A stretch of DNA of 64,000 bases from JAGNRR01 sp965230665 (GTDB lineage Bacteria > Bacteroidota > Bacteroidia > Chitinophagales > Chitinophagaceae), in the NCBI GenBank assembly GCA_965230665.1, contig CBDDLM010000004.1, positions 1,612,001 through 1,676,000 on the forward strand, written 5' to 3'. The translations under genes were made by a program, and so were the position numbers. Below, piece after piece: positions 34,182 to 41,919 of this stretch (position 1 is its first letter; each line of letters starts with the position of its first letter). The notes under the pieces were generated by a model, which searched no databases, was not told the DNA's origin, and worked only from the letters and a program-made list of their open reading frames with translations.

Positions 34182-34709
34182 ATGATGCAAAAATTAGGAG
34201 AAGCCACAGCGCAAGCCGTCATACAGGCGGATATCAATTCTATTCATATTTCCGAGTGGCTTTTTGGTCTCACAGCTGATGATTACGCGGCTTGTGCCGA
34301 AGGGCACCAAAGTGCTGCCCAAGGCGTGTTACCATCTGGCAAACGGGTATCTATGAATGTGGAGTTTGTAGCCGGTTACTTTATGGTGCAACATTATATT
34401 GAAACCATTTCAGAGAAAGATCGGGTGTTGGTCGTTTCACCCAATACCGTGCTTTGGCTGAACGATGAAAAATATGTGCTACTACAAATTACTTGGGAGC
34501 TAAGCTTGAAAAAGATTGATGAGGAATCTTGTATGCTCAGCTGTAAGGTGATTTCAGAAACGGAGAATGAACAATTTATACAGGCGGTTGAGGAACGAAC
34601 TAAAGATATGAATCCTGAGGAAACCGGTTTTCAATTACATATCAATGAGGAGACACCCTTGTTTGCAAAGGATGTTGAGCGAAAGGCGCTAGCGGGTTTA
34701 TGGATGTAA
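34182..34709 (+). CDS. Hypothetical protein co-transcribed with the NTF2-like gene
   Basis: A 175-residue protein with no clear domain. The middle part (about residues 60-150) alternates strands in a way that could be an NTF2- or START-like ligand pocket, but I cannot assign a family. The first Met is followed immediately by a second, so the true start may be codon 2. The gene begins 20 bp after the NTF2-like stop, so both are probably part of the HxlR-controlled operon. Confidence 0.6.
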   Translation: MMQKLGEATAQAVIQADINSIHISEWLFGLTADDYAACAEGHQSAAQGVLPSGKRVSMNVEFVAGYFMVQHYIETISEKDRVLVVSPNTVLWLNDEKYVLLQITWELSLKKIDEESCMLSCKVISETENEQFIQAVEERTKDMNPEETGFQLHINEETPLFAKDVERKALAGLWM

Positions 34710-34762
34710 CTAAGGGGTGTTTAGTAGTTATCATGCGAGTAAAGATCAAATCGTGGAATTGA

Positions 34763-35188
34763 TCATTGCTTCTTCTGATTGGCAAAACGAATACCGGCAG
34801 TTAGCAGTAGTACCAATTTAATGACTTCTAAAATGATGTATGTTATATGGTGATTTGTATCTGGAACGTTTTGCCCGTTAATAATTCCTACGGCTCTTTC
34901 TTCCAAGATAGGGAGTAACCATGCGGATTGAACAATAAGTACAAAAAAAGCTAGTACATAAATGGAGTTTGATTTTAGTGAGAACTTTGCAAAGAGTAAG
35001 CTCAGGAGTATGCTAATACAAAGTCCGATTTCAATTTTATTGAGCGCACCAAAGACCACTTTTCCAATGCCAAGTCCCAATTCCAGCGTAATGCCTGGAG
35101 CAGTAAATTTGAGCGGAGCTTCTAAGAAGGAGATACCGAGTACCAATCCAACCCAGATAAAAGTAGTGGCTACAATAAATGTTCTCAT
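34763..35188 (-). CDS. Hypothetical four-helix membrane protein
   Basis: A 141-residue inner-membrane protein with four predicted helices (about residues 3-22, 40-62, 74-92 and 115-134). It is not close to a named family that I can recognise; DUF4149 is a possibility. It stands alone near the end of the chromosome block before the prophage. Confidence 0.6.
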   Translation of the reverse strand: MRTFIVATTFIWVGLVLGISFLEAPLKFTAPGITLELGLGIGKVVFGALNKIEIGLCISILLSLLFAKFSLKSNSIYVLAFFVLIVQSAWLLPILEERAVGIINGQNVPDTNHHITYIILEVIKLVLLLTAGIRFANQKKQ

Positions 35189-35288
35189 ATCTTAAGTGCT
35201 AATGTAAGTAGTTCTTTGTGATCAGCGAAACAAAGGCAACTATTGGGAGTAAGAGAGAAACAACTTTTTCCATTGCTCCTGACGAGGA

Positions 35289-35618
35289 CTATTTTTTACT
35301 AAACGGAATAAGTTGTATTTTCTTTTCTTTTGTTTTCACGCGCATGTAATAAACACCAGATGGAAGGTTGAAGGTATTTATTTTCTTGCTTTTTTGTTGG
35401 ATGACTTTCTGACCGAATGGATTATAAATGCTAATACTCATGACTTCTTGGTCGGTATGGAGATATAAAAAGTCAGAGGTAGGATTAGGATAAACATTAA
35501 AATGTTCTCTTTTGTATCCGTTGTTTACGGACAAGGGGATGGTTTCCAGTAGTCGATCTCTCAAAAGAATCGTCATGGCCGTTCGGGCTGTACTAAAGTT
35601 AGAATCCACGCCATTAAA
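35289..35618 (-). pseudogene. T9SS-sorted protein gene cut by the prophage (C-terminal part)
   Basis: On the minus strand the frame ends with a T9SS type A sorting domain (YPNPTSDFLYL, YNPFGQKV, LPSGVYYMRV). The frame has no host start: going upstream it runs into the AT-rich prophage end, where only a TTG in the phage repeats opens it. The residues before the sorting domain (FNGVDSNFSTARTAM) look like ordinary protein. The upstream part of this host gene probably lies beyond the other end of the prophage. The exact breakpoint near 35618 is inferred. Confidence 0.6.
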
Positions 35619-35631
35619 TGCGACTAGGTTA

Positions 35632-35675
35632 AGTATAATCGCAAAAACGAAAAGTACCAATTTTAAAAACGAAAA
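35632..35675 (+). repeat. Two tandem 22-bp MuA-type end sites
   Basis: Positions 35632-35653 (ending CGCAAAAACGAAAA) and 35654-35675 (ending TTTAAAAACGAAAA) are adjacent 22-bp units that both finish with AAAAACGAAAA. The Mu transposase-site consensus also ends in CGAAAR with a 22-bp length, and Mu has adjacent R1-R2 sites at its right end. The 18-bp direct repeat AAAAACGAAAAGTACCAA recurs with a 22-bp period. Confidence 0.6.
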
Positions 35676-35692
35676 GTACCAATAGCTAGGAC

Positions 35693-36007
35693 TTAAAATA
35701 TCACTTCGGATAAACTACTTACACTATTCTCGTTATTGGCCACATCCCTTACTACATAAGAGGTTAACGTAAAATCCCGACTCGTGCCGTCATCATAGTA
35801 TGATGTACCACTAATAGGCAAAAAACCACCTGCCAATTCATTGGTTAACTCGTTTTTAAACACCTCAATCATAAGCTTGCAAAAAGCCTGTATAGTGGCA
35901 GGAGATTCAAGCATTATGGTATTTCCTTCTTTCTCATAGCTAAATCTATAATAATCTACTCCATCACGCTGAAACAATGGTCTTATCTTGGTGTCTTGGC
36001 TCTCCAT
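35693..36007 (-). CDS. Hypothetical terminal prophage gene
   Basis: A 104-residue acidic protein with no recognised domain and no signal. It is the outermost phage gene, between the end repeats and a structured non-coding region. That place is typical for a moron or host-takeover gene. The sequence does not suggest a function. Confidence 0.55.
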   Translation of the reverse strand: MESQDTKIRPLFQRDGVDYYRFSYEKEGNTIMLESPATIQAFCKLMIEVFKNELTNELAGGFLPISGTSYYDDGTSRDFTLTSYVVRDVANNENSVSSLSEVIF

Positions 36008-36069
36008 TCTCCCAAATTTACAATTCCTTTAAATACGATGGCTATATAGTTTATTGTACTTTTACACTT

Positions 36070-36187
36070 CCTACCAAAGGATTACAATGCCAAATATCAG
36101 ATTAGAGCGTACTCTTTCAACTTGAGTCCGCCCCTCGACTTTATGTCGCTGATGCTTGGCATTATCTTTGGTAGGATAGGCGGACTC
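36070..36187. ncRNA. Structured non-coding region with interleaved inverted repeats
   Basis: Two sets of perfect inverted repeats interleave. Set A: CCTACCAAAG (36070-36079) pairs with CTTTGGTAGG (36166-36175), and AATGCCAA (36086-36093) pairs with TTGGCATT (36156-36163). Set B: GAGTCCGCC (36124-36132) pairs with GGCGGACTC (36179-36187). A small hairpin CGAC-TTTAT-GTCG (36136-36148) lies between. The A-B-A'-B' order cannot form one nested hairpin on one strand and would give a pseudoknot. It lies directly after the dam stop. Strand of any RNA is unknown. Confidence 0.5.
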
Positions 36188-36188
36188 T

Positions 36189-37004
36189 TTATATAACCTG
36201 TAGCGGGTAATTCGCCGTAAATGTTTCAATCTTCTTAGTAGTCCTGAGCTTAGAACCTTCTCGTTTATTAACTGATATGGTCATTTCCTTCTTATACTGG
36301 TACCAACTGTGTTTTGTGGCCATAGCGGTCAGCTCTGGATAGTCATAGCTACTAACAAGGAACTTCCCTTTAATTTGACTCAGGAGCGTCATAAGCTCCA
36401 TAAAATCATCCAAAGTATACCCTTTGTAATGCCCCTGATCTGACTTAGGGTAAGGCGGGTCGCAGTAAAAGAATGCCTGCTCATAATCACGCGAACGGAT
36501 TATCTGAAGCGCATCATTACATTCTATTTGGACAGCTTTTAACCGCTCCTGAAACGCATCAATAAACCGCTGCTTGTTATTGTAGGTTTTCTTTTCACAG
36601 CTATTGCCTTTCTTAGCATAAGCCCAACCGCCTTTTATCTTGGAACTAAAGGACTGGTTACACTGTACCCATAAAGCCCATGCCCGATCGACATCAGTAA
36701 ATAAGTGAGGGTTCTTATAAATAACGGCTGAATCCGCATGTTGTTTGCGACTATGTAAAGTCGCTTGCACTAATTCAAAGAGCTGGTCAAACTTGGTTTG
36801 CATGACCTGATAGAAGTTGACAATCTCACCGTTCAGATCATTAATCACCTCTATCTTACTTTTTTCTTTCGCCCAAAACACTGCACCGCCGCCGACGAAT
36901 GGCTCAGCGTATAATGTATGCTCAGGTATGAGCGGAAGGATTGTACTTACTAAGTTCTGTTTTCCGCCGTAGTAAGTGATCGGCGTTTTCAATCTTGCTT
37001 TCAT
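36189..37004 (-). CDS. dam: DNA adenine methyltransferase (Dam/D12 class)
   Basis: A 271-residue N6-adenine methyltransferase of the D12 class. It has the SAM-binding motif AEPFVGGGA (residues 33-41), the N-terminal YYGGKQ motif (11-16) and the catalytic CDPPYPK (181-187, DPPY). Dam-type enzymes methylate adenine in GATC or similar sites, but the site cannot be read. It occupies the position of mom at the end of phage Mu, where the gene protects phage DNA from host restriction, so that role is the likeliest. It is flanked by 14-bp direct repeats (36110-36123 and 37038-37051). Confidence 0.88.
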   Translation of the reverse strand: MKARLKTPITYYGGKQNLVSTILPLIPEHTLYAEPFVGGGAVFWAKEKSKIEVINDLNGEIVNFYQVMQTKFDQLFELVQATLHSRKQHADSAVIYKNPHLFTDVDRAWALWVQCNQSFSSKIKGGWAYAKKGNSCEKKTYNNKQRFIDAFQERLKAVQIECNDALQIIRSRDYEQAFFYCDPPYPKSDQGHYKGYTLDDFMELMTLLSQIKGKFLVSSYDYPELTAMATKHSWYQYKKEMTISVNKREGSKLRTTKKIETFTANYPLQVI

Positions 37005-37037
37005 TTATAGTATATCTAGTTGGTAACATATTTGATA

Positions 37038-37051
37038 TACTCTTTCAACTT
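37038..37051 (+). repeat. 14-bp direct repeat flanking the dam gene (right copy)
   Basis: TACTCTTTCAACTT is identical at 36110-36123 and 37038-37051, on either side of dam. On the minus strand both precede a gene (the right copy precedes dam; the left copy precedes the terminal gene at 36007). They may be promoter parts or a junction left by cassette exchange. Confidence 0.5.
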
Positions 37052-37059
37052 TGGTAGTA

Positions 37060-37941
37060 TTAATCTTTAACCATATAGGTTGTATCAATTGAGCAGGCCA
37101 CATTTGCCCATGAACCACTATTAAAACCTGTAGGGTAGATTTGTGGTGGTTGCTCTAAATAAACTTTTCCATCAGGATCAACACGAACGGAAACCATAAC
37201 CCAATGGCCATTTGCTTGTACCCATTGAAATGAACGTACCAGCTGGTTATCAGGATAGTAATCAGGTTGGACGCGAAATAGAAGCTCAGTGGTATTCCCA
37301 AAAGGAGCGGCCACAGTAGTCCAATGGTTTAAATTAACTATTCCTGTCATCCAAACTTGACCACTTACATCTTTTCTAAAGCGCATGTTTTGATCGGTAT
37401 TCGTATTGCCCGCATGGTTCGGATAGTTGGCTTGTACCGGAGGGTTCCCCAAACCACCAATATAACGCCAGGCGATGTCTGAATTCTTACGCTTAATCTT
37501 ATTAAGATACAAGGTAGAGGCATCAACTAGATCGGCCAGTATAAAGACACCTGCAGGTATGTTATTGGCAGGATGAAATTGCACTTCTACAATGCGTATC
37601 TCATGTACATTCTTTGCTCCAGATTGTGCATAGGGAATAGGGTTATCAGCTCGATACGATGAATTAATAGCCAAACAGGCCACACCAGCTGCTCCATTAG
37701 GTTGTCCGGGACAATAGTATAATTCCCCATCTAAATACACCCACCCTGGGTCAACAATTCTTGTAAAGATATTGGGCCAGTATTCCTCACAACCTGATAG
37801 GATAAATCGCTTGTTATTAACTGGATCGTCACTATGCCCGATACACATTGCTTCCATAACCTCATGTAAAGCTTCCTGAGCGTGTTCTATATCAGCTACA
37901 GTGTACTTGTGAAGTCCAGTAAATAAGTTTAATTTTTTCAT
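37060..37941 (-). CDS. Putative tail fibre protein
   Basis: A 293-residue protein at the end of the leftward tail operon. It has no sure domain. The sequence is rich in Gly, Asn, Pro and aromatic residues (LYYCPGQPNGAAG, GLGNPPVQANYPNH), as in tail fibre and receptor-binding proteins. The position right after the baseplate genes also fits. It overlaps the upstream gene's stop by 1 bp (end 37941). Host receptor is unknown. Confidence 0.6.
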   Translation of the reverse strand: MKKLNLFTGLHKYTVADIEHAQEALHEVMEAMCIGHSDDPVNNKRFILSGCEEYWPNIFTRIVDPGWVYLDGELYYCPGQPNGAAGVACLAINSSYRADNPIPYAQSGAKNVHEIRIVEVQFHPANNIPAGVFILADLVDASTLYLNKIKRKNSDIAWRYIGGLGNPPVQANYPNHAGNTNTDQNMRFRKDVSGQVWMTGIVNLNHWTTVAAPFGNTTELLFRVQPDYYPDNQLVRSFQWVQANGHWVMVSVRVDPDGKVYLEQPPQIYPTGFNSGSWANVACSIDTTYMVKD

Positions 37942-38423
37942 TAGATATAATTTATTGCATAGGTTTTGCCTACAGGCTTATACTTGTTTAGGATATAAAT
38001 AATGTCAGGTTCATCGGGTTGACGTGCAGTAGGAACTTCTACGATATAGTCAACCAAATGGCGATATTCATCAGCATAACCAATATATACATCATGTCCT
38101 GCTTCGTTGGGATAACCGATATAACCTTTTGCATCATGTTCAAGATTATAACCGCCATAGATCGGAGTTGGTGTATATTGATTTAATATGCTAATATTCA
38201 GTCCACCAATCTGAGGGTATTTAGTACGTAAATGAGCTTGCAGCGTATCTGTTGTAACATTAATGGCTAAGTCAAGCAAAATCTTATCATACATGGTCTT
38301 TAACTGCGTCTGAATATCAATAATTGATGACGCCATGACCTTACACCAAGCAATCATTCGCTCTCCACGCAATTGAGGCGGTAAGAAGTCGTGTACTATT
38401 TTATCAAAATCAATTGGTTGCAT
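37941..38423 (-). CDS. Probable baseplate/tail protein (tail protein I position)
   Basis: A 160-residue protein, start overlapping the baseplate J stop by 1 bp. It has an N-terminal helical segment and a C-terminal beta-rich stretch with GYNLEHDAKGYIGYPNEAGHDVYIGY. It lies where Mu and P2 phages carry tail protein I, between baseplate J and the fibre. No direct motif confirms it; assignment rests on position. Confidence 0.55.
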   Translation of the reverse strand: MQPIDFDKIVHDFLPPQLRGERMIAWCKVMASSIIDIQTQLKTMYDKILLDLAINVTTDTLQAHLRTKYPQIGGLNISILNQYTPTPIYGGYNLEHDAKGYIGYPNEAGHDVYIGYADEYRHLVDYIVEVPTARQPDEPDIIYILNKYKPVGKTYAINYI

Positions 38424-39187
38424 TATTGGTACATGTTTAGATCAATCAAATCAGTATTACTTTGACTCTTTCCAATCTCAAAATAACCGACCGTTGGTGT
38501 GATTAAATTATTGGTATTGGACACATAACCGCTACCAGTGTCTACCTGAGTTGATGTCCAAGTAACATCCAAAACATCGGGAACACTAAAGAGGTGATTA
38601 CTCAAAAGGCTTATTGAAAGGGGAACTCCAAAATCAAGCGCACTTATGTAGTCAAGAATAGCCTGCTTAACATCTGCAGCAACTTGTGCTTGATTAGATG
38701 CAGGGCCTGCAAATTTAACAGAGAATCCAAGCCACAACAAGTCAGCAGTTGAACTAATAACAACGATGTCTGTACCCGCTACTTTTTTCTCATTAATATA
38801 AGCTTGCAAAGCTGTCCGATCGGCCGAAGTCAAATTAGTAAACTGGCCATTTCCGTCGTCGGCTGCTACAAAAAGAAATACACGCTTATCTAAAGTTGTA
38901 AGCACCTCTGTGCAATGTGCTGCTATGATGGTTTGACCACCTCCGCTCCAGTTTAAAGCAAGTCCTTGGTACCATAGTTTTGTACCAACAATTTGTTGTA
39001 AACCGAGCAAGGCAATAGCGACTTTCACAACATCCCATTGTTTATACATTAGATAATGAAACTCCGAAACAAGGTATAACCATAAACGCCAAATAGCAGT
39101 AACACTAGTACTGGTTAAGCCATTCAAATCAGACTCAGCTGTTTTCGCTGCCAAAAGATTATTATATATTTGTTGCTGTGTAATCAT
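38423..39187 (-). CDS. Baseplate J-like protein
   Basis: A 254-residue protein of the gp47/baseplate J type: early helices, then LQQIVGTKLW, and a core with ADRTALQAYINEKKVAGTDIVV (about residues 122-143) and DVKQAILDYISALDFG, as in Mu gp47 and P2 J proteins. It builds the baseplate wedge. It overlaps the gene for the gp25-like protein by 1 bp. Confidence 0.7.
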   Translation of the reverse strand: MITQQQIYNNLLAAKTAESDLNGLTSTSVTAIWRLWLYLVSEFHYLMYKQWDVVKVAIALLGLQQIVGTKLWYQGLALNWSGGGQTIIAAHCTEVLTTLDKRVFLFVAADDGNGQFTNLTSADRTALQAYINEKKVAGTDIVVISSTADLLWLGFSVKFAGPASNQAQVAADVKQAILDYISALDFGVPLSISLLSNHLFSVPDVLDVTWTSTQVDTGSGYVSNTNNLITPTVGYFEIGKSQSNTDLIDLNMYQ

Positions 39188-39498
39188 TACTTCTTTCTAT
39201 TTGCATTAATGCTTACTTTTTGTAACCCACCACTTGTAACAATCTCTACATCCTCAAAATTGTCATACTCCAATTGAGCTTTTACCTTACGTTTAAAAGC
39301 TGCAATGACTTTAGGCGTGATGGGTGCATTTTTATAATTTACCAAACCTACTCCTACTATTGGATGCTGTTTCCAATTGCCTTTATGCGCCAATAGAATA
39401 TTCTCAATATGTTGTGCATCGCTTTCGTTTATCACAAAATCTCCGTTCTCAATTTTGAGATCGAAGTCTTCCAATTCTATATCCTGTGCTTTACTCAT
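39187..39498 (-). CDS. Baseplate wedge protein W (gp25-like)
   Basis: A 103-residue gp25/lysozyme-like protein with the family core: DFVINESDAQHIENILLAHKGNWKQHPIVGVGLVNY (about residues 19-54), then a VIAAFKRKVKAQL segment. The family forms the wedge that starts sheath assembly. It overlaps the spike gene by 4 bp and the J gene by 1 bp. Confidence 0.82.
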   Translation of the reverse strand: MSKAQDIELEDFDLKIENGDFVINESDAQHIENILLAHKGNWKQHPIVGVGLVNYKNAPITPKVIAAFKRKVKAQLEYDNFEDVEIVTSGGLQKVSINANRKK

Positions 39499-40058
39499 CC
39501 GTGCTTTACTTTATCATTTTCTAAGTCGCTTCGTTTTGTGGTCGTCATGGCTTGACTTGCCCAGGTACTCAGTGCAATTTTAAGCGCACTACCTCCATCT
39601 TGTGTAACAGGTGTCCAGCTAGTGATTAATCGTTTCAGATTATTCAACTCACCTTCAAGGTCATTTAATTTATTGGTTACAGCTGCTCCTTTAACCAGCC
39701 CACCGTATTGATCTCCATTGATGTTTACTCTGTCTTTAAGCCATTCCATCGTTATGCCACCATCCGTCTTCAGTATAACCTTCTCTATATCACTTGTAGC
39801 CATTACAAACGCTTCAGCATTATCATTGCCAACTAACCCTACTAATACAAGACTTTTATCCTTGGGGATCACTACAAAACCATTGGAACTACCATCTACT
39901 ACACTTCGCAAGCGCACATCTAAAAAATCAGCACTTCCATCAGTCGGTTTACAATCACAAATGCATTTATTTTCATCAATGTTGCTCACCTCACATACTT
40001 GTCTTTGGATGGGCTGATTACCAACTAGTCTCAGGATATTTTCTTTCAACTCGTTCAT
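39495..40058 (-). CDS. Baseplate spike-like protein (gpV type)
   Basis: A 187-residue protein. The N-terminal half (about residues 15-115) alternates strands as in the OB-fold of gpV/gp5 spike proteins (VVDGSSNGFVVIPKDKSLVLVGLV). A C-terminal helical tail follows. It sits between the hub (gpD) gene and baseplate W, exactly where spike genes are found. It overlaps both by 4 bp. Confidence 0.65.
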   Translation of the reverse strand: MNELKENILRLVGNQPIQRQVCEVSNIDENKCICDCKPTDGSADFLDVRLRSVVDGSSNGFVVIPKDKSLVLVGLVGNDNAEAFVMATSDIEKVILKTDGGITMEWLKDRVNINGDQYGGLVKGAAVTNKLNDLEGELNNLKRLITSWTPVTQDGGSALKIALSTWASQAMTTTKRSDLENDKVKHG

Positions 40059-41029
40059 GATCGTGGCCCTAGTTTAATGGTTCTTCTATATCCACCTACA
40101 CCTATGGTCATGGTCGTTTTATCGGTTAGGTACCGACCGTTCTTTTCGGGATGCTCAGGGTCAATAATTTCAGTAACATATCCGTGATCAACGTATGGCA
40201 AACCAAAAGTTTCGAACTCACCCCTAAAACCATCATATAAAAATTTATCATAATTACGCTCCGCAATAACCTTGAGTTCTTTTTTGCTAAGACCATTGTG
40301 TGCATGATAAGTGTGTAGCTCTCTATTCTTATCATCGTTTGGATAAGTCAAGGTAACGTCCTTGCCATTGGCTTGCCGACTGATAACTTTGATTTTGACC
40401 TTAACCTCCTTCTTACTCTTAAAACTAAGATTATCCGTGATGATGTCATGCTTAAATGCAAAACTGGCCTCACGATTGGCATCTCCTCTCCAGCTAACTG
40501 GATATGCCTCACCAACATACAATTTACCATTGCGTGCATAACTTACAACACCCTGCTTTTGCTTTAAATCCTCAAGAATTTTAGTTACACTAACCTTACT
40601 ATATCGTACTTTACCAATGATTTGATTACTAGCTTGAAATTCGATGCCCGGAGGAAGTATTTTTTGCAATAAGTCGGATAAAGTAGTTTCTCTAATTGTG
40701 ATGCTAATATCTGTTTGTTTAAGTTTCCACATCAAGTCCTCGCATTCGATCTTGAAAGGAGCCTTACCACTTACTGAAGAAACATAGCCTACAAATTCAT
40801 CAACTAATTCCGTATCATAACCTGCTCTGATTTTTAGCTGATCACCTTCTTTTACCAACTCATTAAGTGGCCCATTTGTTAAGGTCTTAATCTTTCGAGG
40901 TAATACAATAGTCGCCTTGTTGGTTAGATCCTTCCATGAACTTTCCACTTCTACCTCATGGCAGAAATCAAAATACAGCACTATATTGGCTGCAATCTTA
41001 ATTCGTATGTCCACTATTGGTCTAAGCAT
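40055..41029 (-). CDS. Tail hub protein (late-control gpD/gp27-like)
   Basis: A 324-residue protein of the gpD/gp27 family. The N-terminal part has a typical hub domain (about residues 25-180, with the KEGDQLKIRAGYDTELVDEFVGYVSS segment). The second barrel and its VRYSKVSVTKILEDLKQKQGV segment (about 137-160) fit phage late-control D. It links the tail tube to the spike. It overlaps the LysM gene by 8 bp. Confidence 0.75.
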   Translation of the reverse strand: MLRPIVDIRIKIAANIVLYFDFCHEVEVESSWKDLTNKATIVLPRKIKTLTNGPLNELVKEGDQLKIRAGYDTELVDEFVGYVSSVSGKAPFKIECEDLMWKLKQTDISITIRETTLSDLLQKILPPGIEFQASNQIIGKVRYSKVSVTKILEDLKQKQGVVSYARNGKLYVGEAYPVSWRGDANREASFAFKHDIITDNLSFKSKKEVKVKIKVISRQANGKDVTLTYPNDDKNRELHTYHAHNGLSKKELKVIAERNYDKFLYDGFRGEFETFGLPYVDHGYVTEIIDPEHPEKNGRYLTDKTTMTIGVGGYRRTIKLGPRS

Positions 41030-41261
41030 CTTGGCAGTTAATGGTTATATCCTTTAGTTTAAAATGGTTAACAAGCTCCTTATCACCATCCTCATAATCT
41101 TCACGTATTTTCACTTTTGTATTCCCAGGAGGATCAGTATTTAGATCAGGGAATAAGCTTGGGTTATCTTCTTGAATAATCCATGCGGCCATAACATCGC
41201 CATACTCTTGTACAGCTATATCCCATATCGTTTGTCCTGACTCTGTAGTGATCTCTGTCAT
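41022..41261 (-). CDS. LysM-domain tail protein X
   Basis: A 79-residue protein with a single LysM-like motif: QTIWDIAVQEYGDVMAAWIIQEDNP (about residues 9-33). Phage tail protein X (gpX) is of this type and length. It sits between the gpD-like hub and the DUF6046 gene, as in P2-like tails. Confidence 0.8.
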   Translation of the reverse strand: MTEITTESGQTIWDIAVQEYGDVMAAWIIQEDNPSLFPDLNTDPPGNTKVKIREDYEDGDKELVNHFKLKDITINCQDA

Positions 41262-41262
41262 G

Positions 41263-41907
41263 TTATAAACTGTTTTTGTATTTCACTTCAAAGATTTCGT
41301 CACTGGTACAATCCAAGACAAAAGGTTGCGCTCCGATGTAACCTTCCAAAGCAGGAAAACTTACATTTTCAATGACAATATCAGTAATCCCCAACCAACG
41401 GGTCATATCATTCACAATCGGAATTTGAACAGGGATATTGCAGATCTTGTTTAAAGCTTTGATAAAGGACTCTGGAGGTTGTTCCGGATTATCATCGTTG
41501 GTTATCACCCCACGAATAGTAATATTCCAATCACCTTGTCCGATGTATTCTCTTACATCTCCATCCCGCCCCATGACCTCTGTACGAACGATACGTTTTG
41601 GTCTATCGAAATCAATCAAGGTGGCGGGCGGTAAGGTGAGTCCTTCAACCGAGACCAAAGTTTTACTTCCATCTTTGTTTAACTCATAATAAGTAATCTG
41701 CTCATTATCATCACCAAGAAAGATCGGCATGAGTATCGGAGTTCCCAACGTACTCAATGTAGTCAAAGCATCTTCAGGGAGATCAGGTACCCCATTCACA
41801 TCTGGCAAGTTTTGCCTTTGTGATTGGGGTAACGTACGAAATCCTACTATACCAAATGCATCTTGCAGTAATCGCTTTGTATCAAATGTATATGTAGGAT
41901 TTCCCAT
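41263..41907 (-). CDS. DUF6046-family tail protein
   Basis: A 214-residue protein. It has a long helix-poor region (RTEVMGRDGDVREYIGQGDWNITIRGVI, about 108-135) that resembles the DUF6046 family found in Bacteroidota Mu-like phages between the tail chaperone and the LysM gene. A structural tail role is likely; no direct function is known. Confidence 0.7.
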   Translation of the reverse strand: MGNPTYTFDTKRLLQDAFGIVGFRTLPQSQRQNLPDVNGVPDLPEDALTTLSTLGTPILMPIFLGDDNEQITYYELNKDGSKTLVSVEGLTLPPATLIDFDRPKRIVRTEVMGRDGDVREYIGQGDWNITIRGVITNDDNPEQPPESFIKALNKICNIPVQIPIVNDMTRWLGITDIVIENVSFPALEGYIGAQPFVLDCTSDEIFEVKYKNSL

Positions 41908-41919
41908 TGTTATTATTGT

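Noticed and set aside
35289..35660. The T9SS-domain frame as a complete gene starting at TTG 35660
   Set aside because: The TTG lies inside the phage end repeats, so the first part of the frame is phage DNA. The host gene is truncated.
37941..41261. Reading the baseplate genes as an extracellular contractile injection system instead of a phage
   Set aside because: Terminase, portal, capsid and prohead protease genes are present, so it is a phage.
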